Of a stretch of 64,000 bases of DNA, positions 49,675 to 58,917 are shown in pieces; position 1 is the stretch's first letter, and the number at the start of each line of letters is the position of its first letter. Where the stretch lies: NCBI GenBank assembly GCA_029262835.1, contig JAJCYQ010000099.1, positions 21,256 through 85,255 of the forward strand. The letters are read 5' to 3'. This DNA comes from Bacteroidota bacterium (lineage in GTDB: Bacteria; Bacteroidota; Rhodothermia; Rhodothermales; UBA10348). The notes beneath the pieces are model-generated. The model saw only the letters and a list, made by a program, of their open reading frames with translations. It did not search any database and was not told the origin of the DNA. The position numbers and the translations under genes were made by a program.

Positions 49675-50742
49675 CTACTGCGTCATAATGCTCTCAAGGC
49701 GCCGGAATGTCCTCATACTCTCCCGGCCTCCGAAGTTGCTGAATACAACGGTAGTCATGCCTGAGTCGGGATAAATTCGCAGGTCCGCCGAAATGCCTGG
49801 ACCGCCACCATTGTGACCGTAGCTCGTGTGGCCATTCGTTTCGTGAACGCCTACTCCGAAACCATACGATACACCTGGACCCATGGAACGTCTCGGCATG
49901 AAGAGCTGCTGGCGCGTAGCCTCTGAGATCAGCCGACCATCGAGAAGCGCGGCACCGAAAGCCAGCATGTCGCCCACCGTAGCGTAGGCGCCACCAGCTG
50001 GAGAACCGATGGGTTCGAGCATCTCACCAGCCGAGACGCGAACGCCGTCTCGCTCCCGTAACATATAGGGCACCGCGCGGCCGTCCACGTCGCCCGTGCT
50101 GGGAAGAAAATCTGCAGTTTCCATGCCGGCTCTGGCGAACACATTGCGGCGCATGTAATCGTAGTAGTCCATACCGCTAACCACTTCGATGATGCGTCCC
50201 ACCAGGACAAATGCGGCATTGCTGTACGTACTCGACGTTCCTGGTTCGAATGCGGGGGCTGTAGCGGAGAATTCCGAGACGATGTCGCTCACCGTCGTAT
50301 GTCCGTGGGTGAACGGATATGCCCCCAGACCCGATGTATGGTTCAGCAGCTGGGCTACGGTAGCATGGTCTCGAATTGTCGGGTCTGGATAGTCCGGCAG
50401 ATACGTGCCGACGGTCGCATCAAACGACACCCGCCCGGCATCTACCAGTTGGCCGATAGCGACAGCCGTCATCATCTTGGTGATGGATCCCATGTTGAAG
50501 CGCGTATCCAGACTGTTGTCGATACGGTCCTGCTGGTTCTCGAAACCATAACTCCGATGCCACAGGAGGTCGTTTTCGCCGCCTATAGCCACGATGCCCG
50601 AGAATGAACCAGCTGCGGCCAGCGGATCAAACAGGCCGCCGACGGATGCGACGCGCTCATGAAGCCAGGCTTCCGAGGGCTGCGCCAGAAGAGGAACAGC
50701 AAAGGATATGGAGATAAAGGAGAGGAGAAGAAGTCGACGCAT
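49675..50742 (-). CDS. Serine hydrolase of the beta-lactamase/class C family
   Basis: About 355 residues from the ATG at 50742. It has a signal peptide (MRRLLLLSFISISFAVPLLA). FNMGSITKMMTAVAIGQLV holds S-x-x-K, STYSNAAFVLVGRII the Tyr-x-Asn, and TSYGHNGGGPGISADLRIYP the third motif (H-N-G). This family includes class C beta-lactamases, D-aminopeptidases and esterases; the lack of K-T-G makes a peptidase or esterase more likely than a resistance enzyme. Divergent from hisA. Confidence 0.88.
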   Translation of the reverse strand: MRRLLLLSFISISFAVPLLAQPSEAWLHERVASVGGLFDPLAAAGSFSGIVAIGGENDLLWHRSYGFENQQDRIDNSLDTRFNMGSITKMMTAVAIGQLVDAGRVSFDATVGTYLPDYPDPTIRDHATVAQLLNHTSGLGAYPFTHGHTTVSDIVSEFSATAPAFEPGTSSTYSNAAFVLVGRIIEVVSGMDYYDYMRRNVFARAGMETADFLPSTGDVDGRAVPYMLRERDGVRVSAGEMLEPIGSPAGGAYATVGDMLAFGAALLDGRLISEATRQQLFMPRRSMGPGVSYGFGVGVHETNGHTSYGHNGGGPGISADLRIYPDSGMTTVVFSNFGGRESMRTFRRLESIMTQ

Positions 50743-50881
50743 GGATTCCCTTGGTTGAATGGAAGATCCACCAATTTCCGACGGAACCGGGGCAGCGTCC
50801 TGAAGAAGACCGGAAGGAATTCGGAATCTCAGATATCCTGGACGCGGGAAACTCCCGCGAAATGCCTCCGTTGGAGCGGCC

Positions 50882-51742
50882 ATGCTACTCATTATCCCAG
50901 CCATTGATCTGCGCGGCGGCGCCTGCGTGCGCCTCTACCAGGGATCCTACGAAAAGGAGAAGATCTATTTCGAGGACCCCGTCAAAATGGCGCAGCTCTG
51001 GCGCATCCAGAATGCCAAGGTCCTCCACGTGGTCGATCTCGATGCGGCGCGCGGCGACGGCAAGGCCAACAACCGCGCCGTCATTGCCGATATCTGCGCG
51101 GCGCTCGATATTCCCGTGCAGACGGGCGGGGGGATACGCACGATCGAGGACATGGAGCGGGCCTTCGAGGCGGGCGTGTACCGCGTCATTCTTGGCACAG
51201 CCGCCGTGCGGGAGCCCGAGCTGGTCCGCGAAGCTATTCAGCGCTGGGGATCGAGCCGGATAGTCGTCGGGATCGATGCCCGCGACGGCGAGGTCCGAGT
51301 CGATGGATGGCTCGAGGGCAGTGGCGTCGACGCCGTCGAGTTCGCCCTCCAGATGGAAGCCGCCGGATGCTGCCGCATTGTATATACGGACATTTCGCGC
51401 GATGGCACGCTTGAGGGGCCCAATCTGGATGCGTACCGCGAGCTGGGGACGCGCCTGAAGCGGACCCGGATTACCGCCAGTGGCGGCGTCGGCGACTTCA
51501 AGGACCTGATGGCCATTGCATCGCTCACGCCGCACGGCGTGGACTCGGTGATCGTCGGCCGCGCGCTCTATGAAAACCGCTTCCCCTGCCAGCAGTTCTG
51601 GTGCTGGAACGACAAGGAACTGGTGGATCTCGAGAAATATTCGACGGCCCAGAAGCGGGGCGCGCCGGGCGGCCTGGACATGGGGAGCAGCCAGGACGTG
51701 GGGAGTGGCCCTCATACGAAGAGGAAAGACGATGAATGCTGA
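50882..51742 (+). CDS. hisA: Phosphoribosylformimino-5-aminoimidazole carboxamide isomerase-type protein
   Basis: A 286-residue (beta/alpha)8 barrel. LIIPAIDLRGGACVRLYQGS (catalytic Asp), VQTGGGIRTIEDMERAFEAG and YTDISRDGTLEGPNLDAYRE (second Asp) are HisA signatures, with SGGVGDFKDL as phosphate loop. It performs the isomerisation step of histidine synthesis. The protein is longer than usual (about 245) by a C-terminal about 40-residue tail rich in Gly, Ser and Lys. No other histidine gene is adjacent. It overlaps the next gene by 11 bp. Confidence 0.93.
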   Translation: MLLIIPAIDLRGGACVRLYQGSYEKEKIYFEDPVKMAQLWRIQNAKVLHVVDLDAARGDGKANNRAVIADICAALDIPVQTGGGIRTIEDMERAFEAGVYRVILGTAAVREPELVREAIQRWGSSRIVVGIDARDGEVRVDGWLEGSGVDAVEFALQMEAAGCCRIVYTDISRDGTLEGPNLDAYRELGTRLKRTRITASGGVGDFKDLMAIASLTPHGVDSVIVGRALYENRFPCQQFWCWNDKELVDLEKYSTAQKRGAPGGLDMGSSQDVGSGPHTKRKDDEC

Positions 51743-52901
51743 TGCCTTCCAGCTGCCGCCGGATATCCACTATCTGAACTGCGCCTACATGTCGCCGACG
51801 CCGCGCGCGGTCGAAGAGGCGGGCATGAAGGCGATTGTGGCGTCCCGGAATCCGACGCTCCTGGATGGGCGGGACTTTTTTGAGCCCGCTGACCGGGTGC
51901 GGGCGCTCTTTGCGGCGCTTGTCGGCTCGGCGCATCCGGAGCGGGTGTCGATTGCGCCCGCGGTATCGTACGCGACTTCAACGGCGGCGCGCAACGTGCC
52001 CGTTGGCCGCGGCGATCAGATTGTCGTGCTCGAAGAGCAGTTTCCAAGCAATATGTACGCCTGGCGGCGCCTTGCGGCCGACAGGCAGGCACAGCTCGTG
52101 GTGGTGACGCGGGGAGATGCGGGGCTCGGCGCGGCGGGCGGCTCGGGTGGCGCTCGGTCCTGGACCGATGCCGTGCTCGGCGCGATTACTCCCGGCACGC
52201 GGGTCGTGGCTGTGCCGCAGGTGCACTGGACGGACGGGTCGCTGCTGGATCTGGAGGCAATCGGGCGCCGGGCGCGGGAGGTTGGCGCGTGGCTCATCGT
52301 CGATGGAACGCAGTCGGTTGGCGCGCTCCCGATCGATGTGGAGGCGGTCCAGCCGGACCTGATTGTGGCGGCTGGATACAAATGGCTGCTCGGACCCTAC
52401 TCGACGGCGCTCGCGCTCTGGAGCGAGCGCATGCTCGGCGGCGTTCCGCTTGAAGAGAACTGGATCAACCGGCGGGGCAGCGAGAATTTTGCGGCGCTCG
52501 TGGATTACGAGGATGCCTACGCGGAGGGCGCCATCCGCTACGATGTGGGCGAGCGGTCGAATTTCCTGCTGCTGCCCATGCTGGAGGCGGCGCTCGAACT
52601 CGTTACGGCCTGGACGCCGGAGGCCATTCAGGCGCACTGCGCGGGCCTCGTGGCGGCGCCGCTTGAGGCGCTTGTGGCGCGCGGCTTCCGGGTCAGTGCC
52701 CCGACGGGGCGCGCAAGTCATCTGTTTGGCATCCGCCTTCCGGCGGGGCTCGAGCCGGAAGCCGCGCGCGAGGCCCTGGCCAGTGCGAGCGTCTACGTTT
52801 CGGTGCGCGGATCGGCCATTCGCGTCGCCCCGCACGTCTACAATACGGAGCGGGACCTGGATGCGCTGGTGGACGTTCTTGTGGGACTTGTTCGATCCTG
52901 A
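51732..52901 (+). CDS. Class V aminotransferase (PLP-dependent)
   Basis: A 389-residue protein. YLNCAYMSPTPRAVEEAGMK is a typical start of isopenicillin-N-epimerase/cysteine-desulfurase-like enzymes. GARSWTDAVLGAITPGTRVV and LIVDGTQSVGALPIDV (Asp) precede AAGYKWLLGPYSTALALWSE with the PLP lysine. There is no obvious desulfurase Cys loop, so an amino-acid or kynureninase-like substrate is possible. Exact reaction unknown. Its last codons are part of a three-copy 18-bp tandem repeat. Confidence 0.87.
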   Translation: MNADAFQLPPDIHYLNCAYMSPTPRAVEEAGMKAIVASRNPTLLDGRDFFEPADRVRALFAALVGSAHPERVSIAPAVSYATSTAARNVPVGRGDQIVVLEEQFPSNMYAWRRLAADRQAQLVVVTRGDAGLGAAGGSGGARSWTDAVLGAITPGTRVVAVPQVHWTDGSLLDLEAIGRRAREVGAWLIVDGTQSVGALPIDVEAVQPDLIVAAGYKWLLGPYSTALALWSERMLGGVPLEENWINRRGSENFAALVDYEDAYAEGAIRYDVGERSNFLLLPMLEAALELVTAWTPEAIQAHCAGLVAAPLEALVARGFRVSAPTGRASHLFGIRLPAGLEPEAAREALASASVYVSVRGSAIRVAPHVYNTERDLDALVDVLVGLVRS

Positions 52902-52943
52902 CCACGTGTTCGATCCTGACTGCTTGTTCGATCCTGACTGCTC
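52890..52943 (+). repeat. Three-copy 18-bp repeat over the stop codon
   Basis: GTTCGATCCTGACCACGT, GTTCGATCCTGACTGCTT and GTTCGATCCTGACTGCTC follow one another. The first copy contains the Val-Arg-Ser-stop end of the aminotransferase, so the in-frame stop is present three times. It seems to be a slippage expansion. Confidence 0.85.
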
Positions 52944-53056
52944 GTTCGCCGCGCTGCGGCGGCCCGCACACCCTGCTTCGTAAATTGCCGCCCGTGATCT
53001 CTTTTTTCCGCATATCCTTCACGCCGACCCGCTCGGCCCCGCCCGCATCCGCGCGG

Positions 53057-53728
53057 ATGGTACTGCTGGTCTGGCTTGTGATGGGGCTCTTTCTGGCGGC
53101 GCCGGGCGCGGCCCAGATCGAAGACACCACGTCGCCCGGCGCCGCCCTCCCCCCGAGCCCCGAAGCCGCGGCCCTCGCCTCCCAGATCCGGGCCCGCTAC
53201 GGCGAGACCACCACCTTCAAGGCGCACTTCAATCAGCACACCTCCTCCGCCTTTCTCGATTCCGATGAGCGCTACGCCGGGCAGCTCGTCCTCGAAGGTG
53301 ACAAATACCGCGTCGAAACCGGCGGCCAGACCATCGTATCGGACGGCGAAAGCCTCTGGATCCACAATATCGCCGAGCGCCAGGTCCTGCTCTCAAGCGC
53401 CGAGGACGAGAGCGACGACTTCTCGCTGACCTCCTTCCTGAACGAATTCGACTCGGCCTACGCATCGACCCTGCTGCCCGACACCACCATCCAGGGCCAG
53501 CGCCTCCGCGCGCTCCGCCTCACGCCGACCGATCCCTTTGCCACCTTCCAGACCGTCACCATGTGGACCCGCCCGGAGGATGCCGCCATTGTGCAGCTGC
53601 GAGTCATTGACCAGAGCGATGTCGTCATGCGTTTCGTGTTGTCGGACATTGACTTTCCGGTAAACCTCTCCGACTCCATCTTCCGTTTCGAGGTCCCTGA
53701 AGGGGTTGAACTGGTCGATCTGCGATGA
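53057..53728 (+). CDS. LolA-like outer-membrane lipoprotein carrier
   Basis: About 223 residues from the ATG at 53057, giving a clear signal peptide (MVLLVWLVMGLFLAAPGAAQ). TTG (52985) and GTG (52994) starts upstream would add a basic N-terminus. FKAHFNQHTSSAFLDSDERY and GQLVLEGDKYRVETGGQTIV are the LolA beta-barrel strands, and SDGESLWIHNIAERQVLLSS follows. It should carry lipoproteins through the periplasm or serve another hydrophobic ligand. Its stop overlaps the next gene (ATGA). Confidence 0.82.
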   Translation: MVLLVWLVMGLFLAAPGAAQIEDTTSPGAALPPSPEAAALASQIRARYGETTTFKAHFNQHTSSAFLDSDERYAGQLVLEGDKYRVETGGQTIVSDGESLWIHNIAERQVLLSSAEDESDDFSLTSFLNEFDSAYASTLLPDTTIQGQRLRALRLTPTDPFATFQTVTMWTRPEDAAIVQLRVIDQSDVVMRFVLSDIDFPVNLSDSIFRFEVPEGVELVDLR

Positions 53729-54783
53729 CCCGTTCCGGCGCTCGAATCCCCTCGCCACAGAGCCCCGCACGGCTCACGGCCCGCACCTGGCTTATCCGGA
53801 TCGGCAGCTTTGCGCTTGCTGGTTTGCTGCTCTGGCTCGCCCTCCGAGGCGCCGACTGGGCCGCCGTCGGCAGCGCACTCCGGAGCGCCAATTACTGGTG
53901 GGTACCCCCCGTCATCGTCGTCACCATCGGTGCCCACTGGCTGCGCGCCGTCCGCTGGTGCCTCATGATGGATGTGTTGCGAGGGCCGCCCCCCACCTCG
54001 AGAACCGTCGCCTTCGCATCGCTCCTCGTCGGTTACATGGCCAACTACGCCGGGCCGCGCATTGGTGAGCTCATCCGCGCCGGAAATGTAGCAGCCCACG
54101 AGCGCCTCTCCTTCTCCTCCCTCATGGGAACGGTCGTCGCTGAACGTGTCCTGGACGTGCTGACACTCGCCCTCGGCCTGGCAACACTCCCTCTCATCTA
54201 CGGCCCCGAGCTGTCGGGCGTCGTTGACCGGCTTGCCCAGTCGACTGACACCGTATCGGCCGGGACATGGTGGATCATCGGCGGCGCGGCGCTCATAGCC
54301 AGCGTCGCTGGCCTCTACATCCTGTTCCGGCGCCCAAGCGACGGATCGAGCCGCCTCGGCGGCATTCTCGATACCTTCCGCGACGGCCTCGTCGCCGTCA
54401 CGCGCACGGGCCGCAGCGGCGCCATTGTAGGCCTTACCGCCGCCATCTGGCTCTGCTACGCGTTCATGGCCTGGGTCCCCTTCGCCATGCTCGGCTACAC
54501 CGCGGCCTACGGTATCTCCCCATTTGAAGCGTGGGGCCTCATGATCATCGGCTCTTTCGGCGTCGTCCTCCCCGCGCCCGGCGGCATTGGCACCTACCAC
54601 GTCATCACAGTCGAATCGCTCGGCCTTCTGCACGCCATGCCCGCGAGCGATGCCGCCACCTACGCGCTCCTCACGCACACCGGCCAGATGATCATCTACG
54701 TCGTCGCCGGTTTCGCCGCCCTCACCTGGCTCGCCCCCCGGCTTGCGCGGCGCGGCACGATTTCCGAAGTTTCCGCGTCATGA
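53725..54783 (+). CDS. YbhN/UPF0104-type (LPG-synthase TM domain) membrane protein
   Basis: A 352-residue protein with about seven to eight predicted helices, including LIRIGSFALAGLLLWLALRG, IVVTIGAHWLRAVRWCLMMD and TWWIIGGAALIASVAGLYIL. The conserved R-x-G-E-L-I-R-A-G loop (about 112-120) and MGTVVAERVLDVLTLALGL are typical of the flippase-like UPF0104 family. Members move or modify lipids or polyprenol-linked sugars. It lies between a LolA-like and an M1-like gene with overlaps on both sides. Confidence 0.85.
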   Translation: MTRSGARIPSPQSPARLTARTWLIRIGSFALAGLLLWLALRGADWAAVGSALRSANYWWVPPVIVVTIGAHWLRAVRWCLMMDVLRGPPPTSRTVAFASLLVGYMANYAGPRIGELIRAGNVAAHERLSFSSLMGTVVAERVLDVLTLALGLATLPLIYGPELSGVVDRLAQSTDTVSAGTWWIIGGAALIASVAGLYILFRRPSDGSSRLGGILDTFRDGLVAVTRTGRSGAIVGLTAAIWLCYAFMAWVPFAMLGYTAAYGISPFEAWGLMIIGSFGVVLPAPGGIGTYHVITVESLGLLHAMPASDAATYALLTHTGQMIIYVVAGFAALTWLAPRLARRGTISEVSAS

Positions 54784-57467
54784 GACACTCGTGTTTTTTC
54801 CTGTGGATGCGCCCGCCGAGCCGTCGCTCTCGACGTGCCCATCGCCAGCCTCTCTGCGAAGTAGCCATAGCCAGGCCGGCGCTGGTATTGGTGCCGCTAC
54901 AGGCAAGCGTGCTGCTGTTCGCGGCCTTCCTTATCGGAAGCAGCTTCTCTGCCCACACGGCCCAGGCGCAGGATGCTCCATCGCCTGATTCCAGCGCTAC
55001 AGTAGCCGCCGCCCATGTGCTCCAGGCGCCGCTGCAGGCCGATCTGCTGCCGGGCCTTGATATCACGTACGTCCGGGCGGCGATCGTGCTGCTCCCGGCC
55101 GAACGCCGCATTCGCGGCTCTGTCTCCTACCACGTATCGCGCCGCGCGGGCGCCGCGGCCGACAGCCTCATCCTGCGCGCGGGCGCCGTGGGCGTAGAGC
55201 GCGTCCAGATTCGCCCGCCGCATCTTGACTCCGCCACCGCTGCCGATTCGGCTGCCCTTGACTCCGCCGCCGCCGACTCGTCGCTCGCCCCGCCGCCTGC
55301 GGCCTGGACCCACCGCGCCGACACCCTCCGAATTGGGCTGCCCGCTGCCGCGCATCCATCCGAAACTGGCGCTGGCCGGGAGGAGGACGTCTTCGTCGTC
55401 GTGGTCGATTACGAAACCGCCCGCGTCGGCTACGACGTGCGCGATCGCGGCGGCTGGAAAGCGGTCTGGACACCGTCCCGCCCCGATGCCGCGCACTGGT
55501 TTCCGCATCCACTCGCCTGGTCCGACCCGTTTTCGGCCGATGTGCGCGTCAAGACGCCGCCCGGCTGGCGCGTCCACTTCCCCGCTGGCCACGCCATTCA
55601 GCTCCCCGGACCCGACCACGCCGTCCACGTCTGGCAGCCCGACGGCGAGCACCTCGCCCACGGCCTCGGCTTCCTGGCGATGGATGTGGATTCCGTACTG
55701 GAGCGTGAGGAGGAACTGGCAGCGGAGGCGGCAACGTCAGAAACGGCGGAGGCGAACACAGTGGCGGCGAACACGGTGGCGCAGCAGGACATCGAAATCC
55801 CCACAACAATCTTCCGCCTCCCGGCCGGGCACCCTTCCCACTACTGGCCGAGCCTCGTGCTCATATCAGATGACATGACGCTCGAAACGGACCCGCTCAT
55901 GGGGCGCTTCCAGGCGCTCGCCGACGAGGAGCGCGTCTGGGCGGCGCCGCTTGCGACGGCCACCTACTGGACCGATTCCTGGCTCCACGAAGCGGCCATT
56001 CTGTGGCGGGCGCTCGAGACGCTCGGCGCACGGGAAGGCGCCGCGGCCCGGCAACGCGTACTCGAAACGGCCCGGCGGCGCTACCTCGCCGAATCGTATC
56101 GCCGGCCCCTCGTCTGGGACCGCTGGCAGAGCCCGTTCGATCTGGAAGATGCGCACGCCCGCTGGAAAGGACTCTGGGTGCTCGAAATGCTGGCCAGCCG
56201 CACGTCCGCCGCCGCCGTGCACGAGGCCCTTCGCACGCTGCGCGCCGAAGCGCTTCTCGCGCCCGTCGATACCGAGGATTTCCGCCTCGCGCTGGAGTCG
56301 GCCATTTCAAGCACAATGTCCAGAGATCTCGCCTCGTTTCTCGATACGTGGATATACAGCGCGGGACACCCCCGGCTGTCGGTCATCCACTCGCACGATG
56401 CCGCCGCCGAGCGGCTGACCGTGATTGTGGAGCAGACGCAGGAAGGACCGTTCATTCCGCCCGCGTTCGAACTCGAGGGGCAGCTTGTCATTTCCTCCAT
56501 CGGTGGATCGGTGGCATTTCCTTTCCAGACGGCGGAGCGCTCAGCCCGGTCGGCACGCGACATGCCCGTCCGGCCGCGCTACGTCCAATTCCGGAGCAGC
56601 CGGCCGCTACTCATGGAGTTCGATCCGCCGCCCGATGAAGTGGATGTGACGGCCTGGATCCGGGACAGCGAACGGGACGCCGAGCGCGTGGCGTTCCTGG
56701 CAACGCTCGCCGATGGCGAGCCCAACGCCTCCCTGTTGATCGGCCTGCGTCCCCTGCTCGAAGCCGCGCCGGACCACGTGCGCGTCGCCGCCCTGCCGGT
56801 GCTTGCCGCCATGGCGCCCTCCGAATCGGCCCTCCGCCTCGTGGAATCGCTCTCGCTTACAGCTGGCCGTGACCGAAACACTCCAGATGCTTCCGGTCAA
56901 AGCGCCACCGCTACCCCGTTCCCGGATCTCCTTTTTGAGCGGATGAGCGCGCTCGAAGCGTTCAGTACGGACCGGGCGGCCGAACTCGCGCTCGAAACGG
57001 CCAACACGAGCCAGGACGGCTTTCTGCTCGAGCGCGCCGTACGCCTTCTGGTCGATTACCGGGAAGACATGGCCTGGCAGGTGCTCCAGTCGGCGCTCGT
57101 CACCGACAGCGAACGGGACCGCATTCGGCGCCTGGCCATCCGGCTCATCGAGGCCTCCGGCCGGGGGGCGCGGGAGCGCCTCGCCGCGCTGTTGCCGCTC
57201 ACCGAGAATCCGCACCACCCCACGACGCGCGGCGAGGCGCTGCTGGCGGCCGCGCGCATTGACCCCGAGAGCGCCACCGTCCGCCGCCGCACCGCCGCCT
57301 GGCTCCCCGACGAACGCCCCGCCCTGCGCGCGGCCGCCATCGAAGCGCTGGATGTGCTGCCCGAAGGCGCCGTACCCGCGGCCGCCATAATCGATGCCCT
57401 CGAGCGCGAAACCCGCCCAGCGCTTCGCCGCGCCCTCCTCAGCGTCCTGTTGAACCGCGACGCGTAA
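54780..57467 (+). CDS. M1-peptidase-like protein with lost metal site and HEAT-like tail
   Basis: An 895-residue protein from the ATG at 54780 (ATGA overlap). It has a hydrophobic, probably signal-anchor segment (about 40-60). The M1-type beta domain ends near 320. LADEERVWAAPLATATYWTD plus SWLHEAAILWRALE (about 380-415) aligns with the M1 active-site helix, but the H-E-x-x-H motif is D382-E383-E384-R385-V386, so zinc ligands are absent. The last about 200 residues are helical, HEAT-repeat-like. Probably a non-catalytic scaffold or chaperone. Ala and Arg rich. Confidence 0.75.
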   Translation: MRHSCFFLWMRPPSRRSRRAHRQPLCEVAIARPALVLVPLQASVLLFAAFLIGSSFSAHTAQAQDAPSPDSSATVAAAHVLQAPLQADLLPGLDITYVRAAIVLLPAERRIRGSVSYHVSRRAGAAADSLILRAGAVGVERVQIRPPHLDSATAADSAALDSAAADSSLAPPPAAWTHRADTLRIGLPAAAHPSETGAGREEDVFVVVVDYETARVGYDVRDRGGWKAVWTPSRPDAAHWFPHPLAWSDPFSADVRVKTPPGWRVHFPAGHAIQLPGPDHAVHVWQPDGEHLAHGLGFLAMDVDSVLEREEELAAEAATSETAEANTVAANTVAQQDIEIPTTIFRLPAGHPSHYWPSLVLISDDMTLETDPLMGRFQALADEERVWAAPLATATYWTDSWLHEAAILWRALETLGAREGAAARQRVLETARRRYLAESYRRPLVWDRWQSPFDLEDAHARWKGLWVLEMLASRTSAAAVHEALRTLRAEALLAPVDTEDFRLALESAISSTMSRDLASFLDTWIYSAGHPRLSVIHSHDAAAERLTVIVEQTQEGPFIPPAFELEGQLVISSIGGSVAFPFQTAERSARSARDMPVRPRYVQFRSSRPLLMEFDPPPDEVDVTAWIRDSERDAERVAFLATLADGEPNASLLIGLRPLLEAAPDHVRVAALPVLAAMAPSESALRLVESLSLTAGRDRNTPDASGQSATATPFPDLLFERMSALEAFSTDRAAELALETANTSQDGFLLERAVRLLVDYREDMAWQVLQSALVTDSERDRIRRLAIRLIEASGRGARERLAALLPLTENPHHPTTRGEALLAAARIDPESATVRRRTAAWLPDERPALRAAAIEALDVLPEGAVPAAAIIDALERETRPALRRALLSVLLNRDA

Positions 57468-57579
57468 CGGGTCGCCCCCCACGCTTGACCGTTCACGGCA
57501 TTTCACTTTGTGGACACCAAATCCTGTGGTACCCTCAAATTGGAAACGGAACCTATGGACCTCGCCACAGGAAAACGCC

Positions 57580-57834
57580 ATGCAAGCCACAAACCAGGGA
57601 AATGGAAACCCGCTGCAGGGACTCATAAGCAGCGATGCCTACGAGACGCTGGCCGAGCACAACCTGCTCAACGAGAAAGGCGTCCGCGACTACCATATTC
57701 GCAAAGTGTACATTCGCCTCCGCAAGCAGAATATGTCCTCATTTGAAGCCATTGAGACGCTGCGCGAGGAGCATCCCTACCTGCAGTTCGACACCATCCG
57801 CAAAATCGTATACAGAATGGGAGCACCCGTCTAG
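57580..57834 (+). CDS. Small conserved-looking protein of unknown function
   Basis: An 84-residue protein from the ATG at 57580 (MQATNQGNGNPLQGLISSDA). The middle, LLNEKGVRDYHIRKVYIRLR and SSFEAIETLREEHPYLQFDT, is helical and charged, and the end IRKIVYRMGAPV suggests a small DNA- or RNA-binding fold. It is not coupled to any other gene: 112 bp lie before it and a terminator-like hairpin follows. The frame upstream of 57580 is less protein-like. No family recognised. Confidence 0.65.
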   Translation: MQATNQGNGNPLQGLISSDAYETLAEHNLLNEKGVRDYHIRKVYIRLRKQNMSSFEAIETLREEHPYLQFDTIRKIVYRMGAPV

Positions 57835-57935
57835 GCCAGTTTTGGCCCGGACAATTCCGGATCTCCAACAGAACCTCTGGGGAATTTCAGGTGACGATTG
57901 TGCCCAATAGGGTATGGTCTTGCTTGAAAGGTGGG

Positions 57936-57967
57936 CACCCCGATCCGCCAACCGGCGGGTCGGGGTG
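57936..57967 (+). terminator. Strong hairpin downstream of the small gene
   Basis: CACCCCGATCCGCC and GGCGGGTCGGGGTG form a 14-bp stem (one G-U pair) with a 4-nt AACC loop. A short T-rich stretch follows. It could end transcription from the left and, in the other direction, from rlmB. The rest of the 57835-58113 gap shows nothing I can name. Confidence 0.6.
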
Positions 57968-58113
57968 ATTTGTTATGGATGCGCACGCCGCGCCCCAGCT
58001 ACCGCACCGCGCCGCGCCGCGGCTACCCGTTGCCAGGTACTATTGTGATCTGACACTACGTTCTCCAGTACAGACCCCGAGCCCAACCGCCCCGGCACCC
58101 GAATTGCCCAGGC

Positions 58114-58917
58114 TCAAAGCCGGCAGCGCGTAGCCTGGAAGAACAGGAGGGCGGCGGCGACCGATGCGTTCAGCGATTCGGCGGGCCCGGGCATGGGAAT
58201 GGAGACTTCGTAGTCGCAGAGCGCGCGCACGGTCGGCATCATGCCCTTCTCTTCGGACCCGATCACGATCCCGAGCGGGCGGTCCCAGTCCATGTCCCAC
58301 ATCGACGTCGCGCCCGATCCCTCGGCCCCGGCAATCCAGTAGCCGCGCTCCTTCATGCCCTCGATGACGAGCTTCAGATTGTGCGTCCGCGCCACCGGCA
58401 GCTCGGTCAGCATCCCGGCGCTCGTCTTCATGGACGCTGCGGTTACCGGCGCCGCTCCGCGATCGGGGATCACAAGCCCCGCGGCTCCCGCCGCGACCGC
58501 CGAGCGAGCAATGGCCCCCAGATTATGCGGATCCTGGATGTGATCGAGCAGCACGACGATCGGCCGCCGCGCCACCACGTCGTCTCTCGTCGGCGCAATC
58601 GCCGTCAGCATATCGTCCGCATCCAGATATTTTATGGGAGATACGACGGCCACGACGCCCTGGTGATTTACGCCCGGGACGAGGCTCGTCAGCTTGCCAT
58701 GGGGCACGTACTGCACCGTTGCGCCCCGCTCCGCTGCGAGCGCCCTGATAACACCGAGCGATCCTCCGCTCTCCTTCTGCTGCGCGAAAAGCACCTTGTC
58801 AATGCGCGCAACATCCCCCGTATCCAGCAGCTCGCGTACCGCATTGCGGCCCGCGATGTATGGGGCAGGATCCGAACCGGAGGCGTCGCCCTGTGAATGT
58901 GACGGAGAGCGGCGCAT
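58114..58917 (-). CDS. rlmB: 23S rRNA 2'-O-methyltransferase of the SpoU/TrmH family
   Basis: A 267-residue protein. An N-terminal substrate-binding domain (PYIAGRNAVRELLDTGDVAR) leads to the SPOUT domain. VVLLDHIQDPHNLGAIARSA (motif 1, Asn and Arg), LGIVIGSEEKGMMPTVRALC (motif 2, Glu) and VSIPMPGPAESLNASVAAAL (motif 3) form the knotted SAM site. By similarity it methylates G2251 of 23S rRNA. It directly follows lgt. Confidence 0.95.
   Translation of the reverse strand: MRRSPSHSQGDASGSDPAPYIAGRNAVRELLDTGDVARIDKVLFAQQKESGGSLGVIRALAAERGATVQYVPHGKLTSLVPGVNHQGVVAVVSPIKYLDADDMLTAIAPTRDDVVARRPIVVLLDHIQDPHNLGAIARSAVAAGAAGLVIPDRGAAPVTAASMKTSAGMLTELPVARTHNLKLVIEGMKERGYWIAGAEGSGATSMWDMDWDRPLGIVIGSEEKGMMPTVRALCDYEVSIPMPGPAESLNASVAAALLFFQATRCRL

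Noticed and set aside
54531..54779. N-terminal extension of the M1-like protein
   Set aside because: It overlaps the YbhN gene in another frame; the ATGA start at 54780 fits the operon.
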